Shown in pieces: positions 1 through 6,344 of a DNA stretch of 6,344 nucleotides. Source of the DNA: Acidobacteriota bacterium (GTDB lineage Bacteria; Acidobacteriota; Vicinamibacteria; Vicinamibacterales; 2-12-FULL-66-21); assembly GCA_013362195.1 (NCBI GenBank), contig JABFWM010000401.1, positions 1-6,344 of the forward strand, read 5' to 3'. Positions within the stretch are counted from its first letter, which is position 1, and every line of letters begins with the position of its first letter. The notes beneath the pieces are model-generated. The model was not told where the DNA came from. It saw only the letters and a program-made list of their open reading frames with translations, and ran no database searches. Made by a program: the position numbers and the translations under genes.

Positions 1-273
1 GCCGCGCACCTCCGCGACGCTGCCGAGCAGGAACACGATCGACTCGATGCCGCGCTGCGCGAGCGTGCGCGCGACGACGAAGCCGTCGCCGCCGTTGTTG
101 CCGCGGCCGCACAGGACGCCGACCTTGCTCGTCGCGAGGTCCTCGAAGGCCGCCTCCATCGCCGCCACCGCCTGGCGTCCCGCGTTCTCCATCAGCACGA
201 TCGCGGGAATGCCGATCTCGTCGATCGTCTGGCGATCGGCTTCGCGCATCTGCTGGGTGTTGAGGACTCTCAT
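1..273 (-). CDS. nnr: NAD(P)H-hydrate epimerase domain (YjeF N-terminal), partial
   Basis: This is the N-terminal 91 residues of a YjeF_N-family protein; the rest runs off the left edge. The family epimerises the damaged, hydrated cofactor NAD(P)HX. In many bacteria it is fused to an ADP-dependent dehydratase domain that restores NAD(P)H, making a protein of about 500 residues. Whether that second domain is present cannot be seen here. The translation starts MRVLNTQQMREADRQT. It then shows the family's LMENAGR motif (residues 27-33) and the glycine-rich GRGNNGGDGFVVAR loop (residues 56-69), which together are diagnostic. The ATG at 271-273 is chosen because the conserved N-terminal VLNxxQMREAD begins right after it. 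No good Shine-Dalgarno precedes it; a TATGTT -10-like box lies only 9 nt upstream, so the mRNA may be nearly leaderless. It is divergent from the aminotransferase. Family assignment is secure; the domain content of the missing part is unknown. Confidence 0.9.
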   Translation of the reverse strand, partial: MRVLNTQQMREADRQTIDEIGIPAIVLMENAGRQAVAAMEAAFEDLATSKVGVLCGRGNNGGDGFVVARTLAQRGIESIVFLLGSVAEVRG

Positions 274-279
274 GCCGTC

Positions 280-302
280 TCGAACATATTCGCTATGTTA
301 GA
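280..302. promoter_or_regulatory. Divergent promoter region with inverted repeat AACATA-N5-TATGTT
   Basis: The 40-bp gap between the two divergent genes contains a perfect 6-bp inverted repeat, AACATA (283-288) and TATGTT (294-299), separated by TTCGC. Two more paired bases lie outside one mismatch, extending it to 280-302. Each arm, read toward its own gene, is TATGTT, which fits a TAnnnT -10 box. On the minus strand it lies 9 nt from the epimerase ATG; on the plus strand it lies 14 nt from the aminotransferase ATG. The repeat could therefore be a symmetric pair of -10 elements, an operator, or both. No clear -35 hexamer was found for either direction. The function is inferred from position and symmetry only. 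Confidence 0.4.
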
Positions 303-313
303 CTTTTCGCAAC

Positions 314-1201
314 ATGCGCGGCGCGGTTTACGTCAACGGCAGCATCACGCCGGCCGACCAGGCGGTGGTGCCGGTGTACGACCACGGCTTCGTCTACGGC
401 GAAGGGGTGTACGAGACGCTGCGCACCTACAACAAGGTGCCGTTCCTCTACGATCGCCACGTGCGGCGCCTGCGGCAGTCGGCCCGGCATCTCGACCTCG
501 CCGTGCCGTTCGACGATCGCGCGCTCCTCGGATGGATCCACGAGACGATGGCTGCCGCCGGCGAGATGGAGGACAGCTACATCCGCATCCTCCTCACGCG
601 CGGCGTCGGCGAACTGAGCTACGACGTCCGCGCGACGCCGACGCCGTCGCTGGTGATCATCGTCAAACCCCACGAGGAGCCGCCGCCGCGCGTCGCGAGC
701 GACGGCATCACGATCTGTCTCGTCGACATCCTCCGCAACCATCCGCGATCGGTGAATCCACTCATCAAGTCGAACAACCTCTTGAACAACGCGCTGGCGA
801 TGCAGGCGGCCTATCGGCGCGGCGGCGAAGAAGCGCTGATGTGCAACTATCGCGGCGAGCTGTCGGAGTGTTCGCAGTCGAACTTCTTCCTCGTGCGCGG
901 CGGCGCCGCCCTGACCCCGAAATCGTCGGCGGGGCTGCTCGAGGGCGTCACCCGCGCGTTCCTCTTCGAGGTCGGGCAGGAGATCGGCGTCGAGGTCCGG
1001 GACGAGACGCTCTATCCGAACGATCTCGAGGGCGCCGACGAAGCGTTCATCACCAGCACCACGCGCGAGCTGAGTCCGGTGACGCGCATCGACGATCGCG
1101 CGATCGGGAGCGGCCGTCCCGGTCCGGTCACGATCCGGCTGCTCGAAGGCTATCGCCGCCGAGCGCGCGAGTTGACGCGCGCGGCCGTCCCCTCCGCCTG
1201 A
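314..1201 (+). CDS. Class IV PLP aminotransferase (BCAT / D-amino acid aminotransferase / aminodeoxychorismate lyase fold)
   Basis: A 295-residue fold-type IV PLP enzyme of the size typical for the family. The N-terminus has the YVNG strand (residues 6-9) and the VYDHGFVYGEGVYETLR segment (21-37) common to branched-chain aminotransferases, D-amino acid aminotransferases and 4-amino-4-deoxychorismate lyases. HVRRLRQSA (49-57) matches the family's HxxRLxxSA. The PLP lysine is most likely K152 in NPLIKSNNLLNN, and E185 in SECSQSNFF is the expected partner of the pyridine nitrogen. GLLEGVTR (207-214) is the conserved phosphate-side turn. A branched-chain aminotransferase-like role fits the general pattern. 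The short RILLTRGVGELSYD loop (91-104) also allows D-amino acid transaminase or PabC activity, so no gene symbol is given. The ATG at 314 has no visible Shine-Dalgarno. The gene converges on gcvP with a 22-bp gap and no obvious terminator hairpin. Confidence 0.9.
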   Translation: MRGAVYVNGSITPADQAVVPVYDHGFVYGEGVYETLRTYNKVPFLYDRHVRRLRQSARHLDLAVPFDDRALLGWIHETMAAAGEMEDSYIRILLTRGVGELSYDVRATPTPSLVIIVKPHEEPPPRVASDGITICLVDILRNHPRSVNPLIKSNNLLNNALAMQAAYRRGGEEALMCNYRGELSECSQSNFFLVRGGAALTPKSSAGLLEGVTRAFLFEVGQEIGVEVRDETLYPNDLEGADEAFITSTTRELSPVTRIDDRAIGSGRPGPVTIRLLEGYRRRARELTRAAVPSA

Positions 1202-1223
1202 CCCGCCCGAACCAGCGGCACCC

Positions 1224-4106
1224 TTACACCGCGGCGCCCTGTTCGACGTAGTCCTCGAGCGGCGGGCACGCGCAGAGCAGATTGCGGTCCCCATACGGGT
1301 TGTCGATCCGCGATACCGACGGCCACACCTTGTTCGCACGCACGAACGGCAGCGGATACGCGGCTTCCTCGCGCGAGTAGGGATGGTGCCACTCGGCGGC
1401 GGCGATCGCGTCTGCCGTATGCGGCGCGTTCTTCAGCACGTTGTCCCGGGCGTCGGCATGCCCGTCGATCACGGCCTGAATCTCACGGCGGATGGCAATC
1501 AACGCGTCGCAGAAGCGATCGAGCTCGTCCTTCGCTTCGCTCTCGGTCGGCTCGATCATCATCGTGCCGGCGACCGGGAACGACACCGTCGGCGCGTGGA
1601 ACCCGTAGTCCATCAGCCGCTTCGCCACGTCCTGCTCGTCGACGGCGGGGCCCGCGCCGTGCTTGAAGGGCCGCAGGTCGAAAATCAGCTCGTGCGCGAC
1701 GCGGCCGTTGTGGTTCGCGTACAACACTTCGTAATGCGACTCGAGCCGCGCCTTGATGTAGTTCGCGTTCAGGATCGCCACGCGCGTCGCCTCCGTCATG
1801 CCCGCCGCGCCGAGCATCCGGACGTAGCCGTAGGAAATCAGCAGGATGCTCGCGCTTCCCCACGGCGCCGCCGACACCGCGTGGATCGCCGCGTCCCCGC
1901 CGACGGGCACGACCGGGTGCCCGGGCAGATACGGCGCGAGGTGCCGGGCCACGGCAATCGGGCCCATGCCCGGCCCGCCGCCGCCGTGCGGAATCGCGAA
2001 GGTCTTGTGCAGATTCAGATGGCAGACGTCCGCGCCAATCGACGCCGGACTCGTCAGCCCCACCTGCGCGTTCATGTTCGCGCCGTCCATGTAGACCTGG
2101 CCGCCATGCTCGTGGACGATCGCGCAGATCTCGCGGATGCGCTCTTCGAAGATGCCGTAGGTGGAGGGATACGTGATCATGATCGCGGCGAGCGCGTCCG
2201 TGTGCTGCGCCGCCTTCGCCCGAAGGTCGTCGACCTCGACGTACCCGTGGCGGTCACACGCCACGACGACCACGCGCAGGCCCGCCAGGGTTGCGCTGGC
2301 CGGATTGGTGCCGTGCGCGGACGCCGGGATCAACACCACATCGCGCCCGGCCTCGCCGCGGCCGCGATGGTACGCGCGGATCACCATCAGGCCCGCCAGC
2401 TCCCCTTGCGCGCCTGAGTTCGGCTGCAGCGACACGGCCGTGAACCCGGTGATCTGGCAGAGCGCCGCTTCGAGCTCCTTGAACACCTCGGCATAGCCTG
2501 CCGCCTGGTCGGCGGGCGCAAACGGATGGATGCGGTTGAACGCGGGCCACGTAATCGGCAGCATCTCGGCCGCGGCGTTCAGCTTCATCGTGCACGAGCC
2601 GAGCGGAATCATCGACGTGTCGAGGCCGACGTCCTTCCGCTCGAGCGCGCGGATGTAGCGCATCATCTGCGTCTCGGAGCGATGCGTGTTGAAGACCGGG
2701 TGGGTCAGGTAGGCGCTGGTGCGCCGCAGCGCCACCGGCGCCTTCAGTGAGAACGGCGCGCGATCCCTGAACACCGGCCGCTTGCCGGGCGTGAACACCT
2801 TCACGATGTCCGCCACGTCGTCGATGGTCGTGGTCTCGTCGAGCGCGATGCCGATTGCGCCGTCGGTCGTGTAGCGGAAGTTGATGCCCGCCGCTTCGGC
2901 GGTTTTGCGGATGGCCGCCGCCGGCGCACCTTCGATCCGGAGCGTGTCGAAGTACGCCGCATTGGTCTGGGTCAGGCCCTGCGCGGCCAGCGCCTCGTCG
3001 AGCGTGCGCGCCAGGCCGTGAATACGTTCCGCGATGGCGCGAATGCCCGCCGGCCCGTGGAAGACGGCGTACATCGCGGCGATGTTCGCGAGCAGCGCCT
3101 GGGCGGTGCAGATGTTCGAGGTCGCCTTCTCGCGGCGGATGTGCTGCTCGCGCGTCTGCAGCGCCATGCGATAGGCGCGATGCCCGCGGGCATCCACCGA
3201 GACGCCGATGATCCGTCCTGGCGCCTGGCGTACGAACGACTCGCGCGTGGCGAAGAACGCCGCGTGCGGCCCGCCGTAGCCGAGCGGCACGCCGAACCGC
3301 TGCGAATTGCCGACGACGGCGTCGGCGCCCATTTCGCCGGGCGGCGTCAGGAGCGCCAGCGCCATCAGATCGCAGGCGACCGCGACGAAGAGCCCCGCGG
3401 CGTGCGCCCGCTCGATGATCGGCGTCAGGTCGCGCACCTCGCCGCGATCGTCGGGGTACTGCAGCAGCAACCCGAAGGCACGGTCCAGCGGCAGCGACTC
3501 GGGGTCCCCGATCTCGAGACGAATCTTCAGCGGTTCGGCCCGGCCGCGCAGCACGTCGAGGGTCTGCGGGAACGTCCGCGCGCCGACCAGGAACACACTC
3601 TCCTGCCCCGGCGGCGCCTTCTTCGTATTCAGCCGATGGAACATCGCCATCGCCTCGGCCGCCGCCGTCGCTTCGTCCAGCAGCGACGCCGTCGCGATCT
3701 CCATCCCCGTCAGATCGCCCACCATCGTCTGGAAATTGAGCAGCGATTCGAGACGCCCCTGCGCGATCTCGGCCTGATACGGCGTGTACGGCGTGTACCA
3801 GCCGGGATTCTCGAGCACGTTGCGCTGAATCACGGCGGGGGTATGGCAGTCGGAGTAACCCATGCCGATGTACGACCGCATCGTACGATTCTTCGCGGCG
3901 ACGTGGCCGAGGCGGCGGAGGTACGCGGCTTCCGATTCCGCGTCGGGCAGCGTCAGCGGCGCCGTCAGCCGGATGCCTGAGGGAATCGTCTGATCGATCA
4001 GCGCGTCGATCGATGGCACGCCGATGACGCGGAGCATCTCGTCGCGTGTCTGCTCATCGGGTCCGATGTGTCTGGATGCAAAGCTGTCCGGTGTGTCGTT
4101 CTTCAT
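1224..4106 (-). CDS. gcvP: Glycine dehydrogenase (aminomethyl-transferring), P-protein of the glycine cleavage system
   Basis: A single-chain P-protein of 960 residues, full length for the E. coli-type homodimer. It decarboxylates glycine with PLP and passes the aminomethyl group to the lipoyl arm of GcvH. Seen in order: SFASRHIGP at the N-terminus (about residues 8-16), NPGWYTPYTPYQAEIAQGR (100-118), QRFGVPLGYGGPHAAFFA (269-286), REKATSNICTAQALLAN (325-341), GSCTMKLNAAAEM (503-515), the active-site segment HLNLHKTFAIPHGGGGPG with the PLP lysine at about K701, and a C-terminus ending in RIDNPYGDRNLLCACPPLEDY. No key motif is missing. I chose the ATG at 4104-4106 (MKNDTPDSF); an in-frame TTG at 4113-4115 would add three residues, and neither has a strong Shine-Dalgarno. 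It is the last gene of the operon and lies 211 bp after gcvH, a gap filled with hairpin repeats. No separate promoter for it was recognised in that gap. Confidence 0.97.
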   Translation of the reverse strand: MKNDTPDSFASRHIGPDEQTRDEMLRVIGVPSIDALIDQTIPSGIRLTAPLTLPDAESEAAYLRRLGHVAAKNRTMRSYIGMGYSDCHTPAVIQRNVLENPGWYTPYTPYQAEIAQGRLESLLNFQTMVGDLTGMEIATASLLDEATAAAEAMAMFHRLNTKKAPPGQESVFLVGARTFPQTLDVLRGRAEPLKIRLEIGDPESLPLDRAFGLLLQYPDDRGEVRDLTPIIERAHAAGLFVAVACDLMALALLTPPGEMGADAVVGNSQRFGVPLGYGGPHAAFFATRESFVRQAPGRIIGVSVDARGHRAYRMALQTREQHIRREKATSNICTAQALLANIAAMYAVFHGPAGIRAIAERIHGLARTLDEALAAQGLTQTNAAYFDTLRIEGAPAAAIRKTAEAAGINFRYTTDGAIGIALDETTTIDDVADIVKVFTPGKRPVFRDRAPFSLKAPVALRRTSAYLTHPVFNTHRSETQMMRYIRALERKDVGLDTSMIPLGSCTMKLNAAAEMLPITWPAFNRIHPFAPADQAAGYAEVFKELEAALCQITGFTAVSLQPNSGAQGELAGLMVIRAYHRGRGEAGRDVVLIPASAHGTNPASATLAGLRVVVVACDRHGYVEVDDLRAKAAQHTDALAAIMITYPSTYGIFEERIREICAIVHEHGGQVYMDGANMNAQVGLTSPASIGADVCHLNLHKTFAIPHGGGGPGMGPIAVARHLAPYLPGHPVVPVGGDAAIHAVSAAPWGSASILLISYGYVRMLGAAGMTEATRVAILNANYIKARLESHYEVLYANHNGRVAHELIFDLRPFKHGAGPAVDEQDVAKRLMDYGFHAPTVSFPVAGTMMIEPTESEAKDELDRFCDALIAIRREIQAVIDGHADARDNVLKNAPHTADAIAAAEWHHPYSREEAAYPLPFVRANKVWPSVSRIDNPYGDRNLLCACPPLEDYVEQGAAV

Positions 4107-4140
4107 CAAGGTCAAGTCGCGTCCCGAGGATCGTTCTGCA

Positions 4141-4312
4141 GCTTCCGCCTTCCGGATCCGTAGCTTCCGCGTTCAGGGAACTCTCGGGTCCGTAGCTTCC
4201 GCCTTCAGGCGGAAGCACCCCTACTCAACTTCCCGATCCGTAGCTTCCGCCTTCAGGCGGAAACACACCCTATTCAACTTCCCGATCCGTAGCTTCCGCC
4301 TTCAGGCGGAAA
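4141..4312 (+). repeat. REP-like array: GTAG-headed palindromes in the gcvH-gcvP spacer
   Basis: Four same-direction copies of a short palindromic unit, plus one half copy, nearly fill the spacer between gcvH and gcvP. Each full unit reads GATCCGTAG, then the arm CTTCCGCC, the loop TTCA and the arm GGCGGAAG (or GGCGGAAA). GTAG heads lie at 4160-4163, 4192-4195, 4240-4243 and 4289-4292. The hairpin at 4195-4216 has a perfect 9-bp stem; those at 4245-4262 and 4294-4311 have 7-bp stems. The copy starting at 4155 has a broken right arm, and the half copy at 4141-4156 has GCAG in place of GTAG. The last three units have periods of 48 and 49 bp and share the spacer TCAACTTCCCGATCCGTAG. A GTAG tetranucleotide directly before a hairpin is the known anatomy of REP elements handled by RAYT transposases. 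That the family recurs elsewhere in this genome is inferred. The array lies within the presumed operon transcript, read on the opposite strand. Confidence 0.85.
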
Positions 4313-4317
4313 CACGC

Positions 4318-4683
4318 TTACTGCGTCAGCTCCGTGTATTGCTCCGCATCGAGCAGATGGCTCGCGTCGCCGCTCACGCGGACCGCGATCATCCAGGCGC
4401 CGTGCGGATCCGAGTTGACCTTTTCCGGATGCTGCACGAGCGCGGAGTTCACCTCGGTGACCTCACCATCCACGGGGCTGTACAGCTCCGACACCGCCTT
4501 GACGGATTCGACGGTGCCGAACACTTCGCCCTTCTTGAGCGTTCGCCCGACCGGCGGCAGCTCCAGGTAGACGATGTCGCCGAGCTGCTTCTGGGCGTAC
4601 TCGGTGATGCCGACGCGCGCCTCCGTGCCGGCAAGGCGAATCCATTCGTGGTCGTTGGTGTATTTCAGATCAGCCGGATACAT
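4318..4683 (-). CDS. gcvH: Glycine cleavage system H-protein (lipoyl carrier)
   Basis: A 121-residue H-protein, close to the family's usual 125-130. It carries the aminomethyl intermediate between P and T on a lipoylated lysine and is reoxidised by the L-protein. The sequence opens MYPADLKYTNDHEWIRL, the standard H-protein start. Next come VGITEYAQKQLGDIVYLELPPVG (residues 24-46) and the lipoylation loop FGTVESVKAVSELYSPVDG (55-73), with lipoyl-lysine K62. The C-terminal half has VNSDPHGAWMIAVRV, where a family helix follows. The ATG at 4681-4683 is supported by a GGGAG Shine-Dalgarno 5 nt upstream. It sits 69 bp after gcvT. Its stop codon lies only 6 nt before the first palindromic repeat arm in the direction of transcription, so its mRNA 3' end would be capped by a hairpin. 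Confidence 0.97.
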   Translation of the reverse strand: MYPADLKYTNDHEWIRLAGTEARVGITEYAQKQLGDIVYLELPPVGRTLKKGEVFGTVESVKAVSELYSPVDGEVTEVNSALVQHPEKVNSDPHGAWMIAVRVSGDASHLLDAEQYTELTQ

Positions 4684-4688
4684 GTCTG

Positions 4689-4711
4689 CTCCCGGCGCCT
4701 TGTCAGGCGCC
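4689..4711 (-). promoter_or_regulatory. gcvH ribosome binding site abutted by a 7-bp hairpin
   Basis: The Shine-Dalgarno GGGAG (4693-4689) precedes the gcvH ATG by 5 nt and is the clearest ribosome binding site in the window. Immediately upstream lies a perfect inverted repeat, GGCGCCT (4694-4700) and AGGCGCC (4705-4711), with a 4-nt loop. In the mRNA the base of the stem directly touches the Shine-Dalgarno. There is no U-tract, so it is not an intrinsic terminator. It could tune translation of gcvH relative to gcvT or mark an mRNA end, but this is inference from position. Confidence 0.5.
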
Positions 4712-4752
4712 CTGCGTGCCGGCGCGCTCGAGGCGCGTCATCGACGGGCCTC

Positions 4753-5868
<1,116 letters not shown>

Positions 5869-5926
5869 CAGATCCGGAAGGGGGGCCGGCCCATGCGGCG
5901 CGCGCAGGCAGGCGCGTATCCAGGGA

Positions 5927-5955
5927 AAGGTACTATGCGCCTCGACCGGGGTCAA
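5927..5955 (-). promoter_or_regulatory. gcvT: Candidate sigma70-type promoter for the gcvTHP operon
   Basis: On the minus strand a TTGACC box (5955-5950) matches the -35 consensus in five of six positions. Exactly 17 bp further on is TACCTT (5932-5927), which fits TAnnnT. The start site would fall near 5920, giving a leader of about 50 nt before the gcvT ATG at 5868. That is too short to hold a glycine riboswitch aptamer, which needs roughly 90-100 nt per domain. A small palindrome, GACC-GG-GGTC (5944-5953), overlaps the -35 box. The call rests on sequence match alone. Confidence 0.5.
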
Positions 5956-5960
5956 GGCGC

Positions 5961-5966
5961 GATAAT
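5961..5966 (+). promoter_or_regulatory. GATAAT -10 box placed for a leaderless transcript
   Basis: GATAAT matches the TATAAT -10 consensus in five of six positions and ends 6 nt before the ATG of the divergent secreted-protein gene. Transcription would then begin at or next to the A of the start codon, giving a leaderless mRNA. No Shine-Dalgarno lies before this ATG, which fits that reading. No convincing -35 hexamer is seen 16-18 bp upstream. The box lies within 6 bp of the -35 element of the opposing gcvT promoter. Confidence 0.4.
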
Positions 5967-5972
5967 GCGGCC

Positions 5973-6344
5973 ATGCTGCTCGCGCTAACGCTCGCGCTCG
6001 CGTCAGCCGCCGCCTCGCCGGCGCAGGCGACGAGCGCACCGGCGCCCTCGCTCGTGATTGGACGGGTCGTCGATGCCACGAGCGGCCGGCCGATCGCCGG
6101 CGCGATCGTGACGCTGTGTGGCACGGGGGCCGCGCAAGACCCGGGCGCGGCCGCCCGGCCGCGGCTCATGACGAACGCCGCCGGACAGTTTGTCGTGCGC
6201 GGCCGAAAGGGCTCGCGGCCGGTGATCGACGAGCGAGCGCGAGTCCGGAGCGGCGTCCGGGGATGCCGCGCCGCGGTCATGCGCGGCGTCCCGGCGAGCG
6301 GGTCATGTCCTGGCCTGCGGCCTGCGCCTGCTGCGCCGCCTCGG
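5973..6344 (+). CDS. Secreted protein with carboxypeptidase-regulatory-like domain, partial and possibly frameshifted
   Basis: The first 124 codons of a plus-strand gene cut by the right edge. Residues 1-19 (MLLALTLALASAAASPAQA) look like a short signal peptide with an AQA cleavage site, though it lacks the usual basic residues at the start. Residues 27-77 resemble a CarboxypepD_reg / CNA-B-like beta-sandwich: VIGRVVDATSGRPIAGAIVTL, a linker, then RPRLMTNAAGQFVVRG. Such domains are common in exported proteins of Acidobacteria, with roles in binding or scaffolding; no enzyme activity can be assigned. After residue 77, where I would expect a GLPKGSY-like turn and a second strand set, the sequence turns into arginine- and alanine-rich text with no domain pattern. 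Fragments that look like family sequence appear in other frames: RRPGERV at 6284-6304 and LRLLRRL at 6322-6342. It may be a degraded gene, or the family may simply diverge here. Confidence 0.6.
   Translation, partial: MLLALTLALASAAASPAQATSAPAPSLVIGRVVDATSGRPIAGAIVTLCGTGAAQDPGAAARPRLMTNAAGQFVVRGRKGSRPVIDERARVRSGVRGCRAAVMRGVPASGSCPGLRPAPAAPPR

Noticed and set aside
1202..1223. Bidirectional terminator between the aminotransferase and gcvP
   Set aside because: The 22-bp gap contains no stem-loop and no T-tract in either direction.
293..1339. A 348-codon minus-strand frame opposite the aminotransferase
   Set aside because: It is antisense to a gene with clear family motifs and runs into the end of gcvP; its composition is that of a shadow frame.
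4107..4115. TTG start for gcvP at 4115
   Set aside because: It adds only three residues and has no better ribosome binding site than the ATG at 4106. It remains possible and does not change the product call.
4155..4312. CRISPR array
   Set aside because: The supposed spacers are nearly identical to each other (TCAACTTCCC shared), the units are too few, and no cas gene is nearby. Tandem REP-like units fit better.
4294..4317. Intrinsic terminator after gcvH
   Set aside because: The hairpin is not followed by a U-run on the transcribed strand; GCTACGGATC follows instead, and gcvP is plainly the next gene of the operon.
5869..5972. Glycine riboswitch ahead of gcvT
   Set aside because: The leader after the predicted start site is about 50 nt, shorter than one aptamer, and I see no matching core motifs.
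5869..6039. Longer gcvT start at 6039
   Set aside because: The extra 57 residues are alanine/arginine-rich, match nothing in the T-protein family, and overlap the start of the divergent gene and both promoters.

Overview
The window is GC-rich and tightly packed. Its core is a complete glycine cleavage operon on the minus strand, in the order gcvT-gcvH-gcvP. GcvP is the single-chain P-protein of about 960 residues, not the split GcvPA/GcvPB form. Upstream of gcvT, on the opposite strand, is the start of a secreted protein with a carboxypeptidase-regulatory-like domain, cut by the right edge. Beyond gcvP lie a convergent class IV PLP aminotransferase and, divergent from that, the start of an NAD(P)H-hydrate epimerase (YjeF_N domain) cut by the left edge. 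High GC, single-chain GcvP, a secreted CarboxypepD_reg-type protein and GTAG-headed palindromic repeats together suggest a soil-type Acidobacteriota (Vicinamibacteria-like). That placement is inferred from gene style alone and is not proven.

Layout: 1-273 (-) epimerase N-terminus; 274-313 a 40-bp divergent promoter region with an inverted repeat; 314-1201 (+) aminotransferase; 1224-4106 (-) gcvP; 4107-4317 a spacer filled with REP-like hairpins; 4318-4683 (-) gcvH; 4684-4752 a short spacer with a hairpin directly before the gcvH ribosome binding site; 4753-5868 (-) gcvT; 5869-5972 a divergent promoter region; 5973 to the end (+) the secreted protein, whose reading frame looks damaged after about residue 77.

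The gcvT, H and P products work together. P decarboxylates glycine and loads the aminomethyl group onto the lipoyl-lysine of H. T then transfers the one-carbon unit to tetrahydrofolate, giving 5,10-methylene-THF and ammonia. The fourth component, the L-protein (dihydrolipoamide dehydrogenase), is not in the window. No stretch longer than 300 bases lacks a gene.

The most unusual element is the gcvH-gcvP spacer. It holds four same-direction copies, plus one half copy, of a GTAG-headed palindrome with the anatomy of REP sequences mobilised by RAYT transposases. Three copies are near-identical with a period of 48-49 bp, and the copies decay toward gcvP. I found no new multi-gene system here; the genes themselves are ordinary housekeeping genes.
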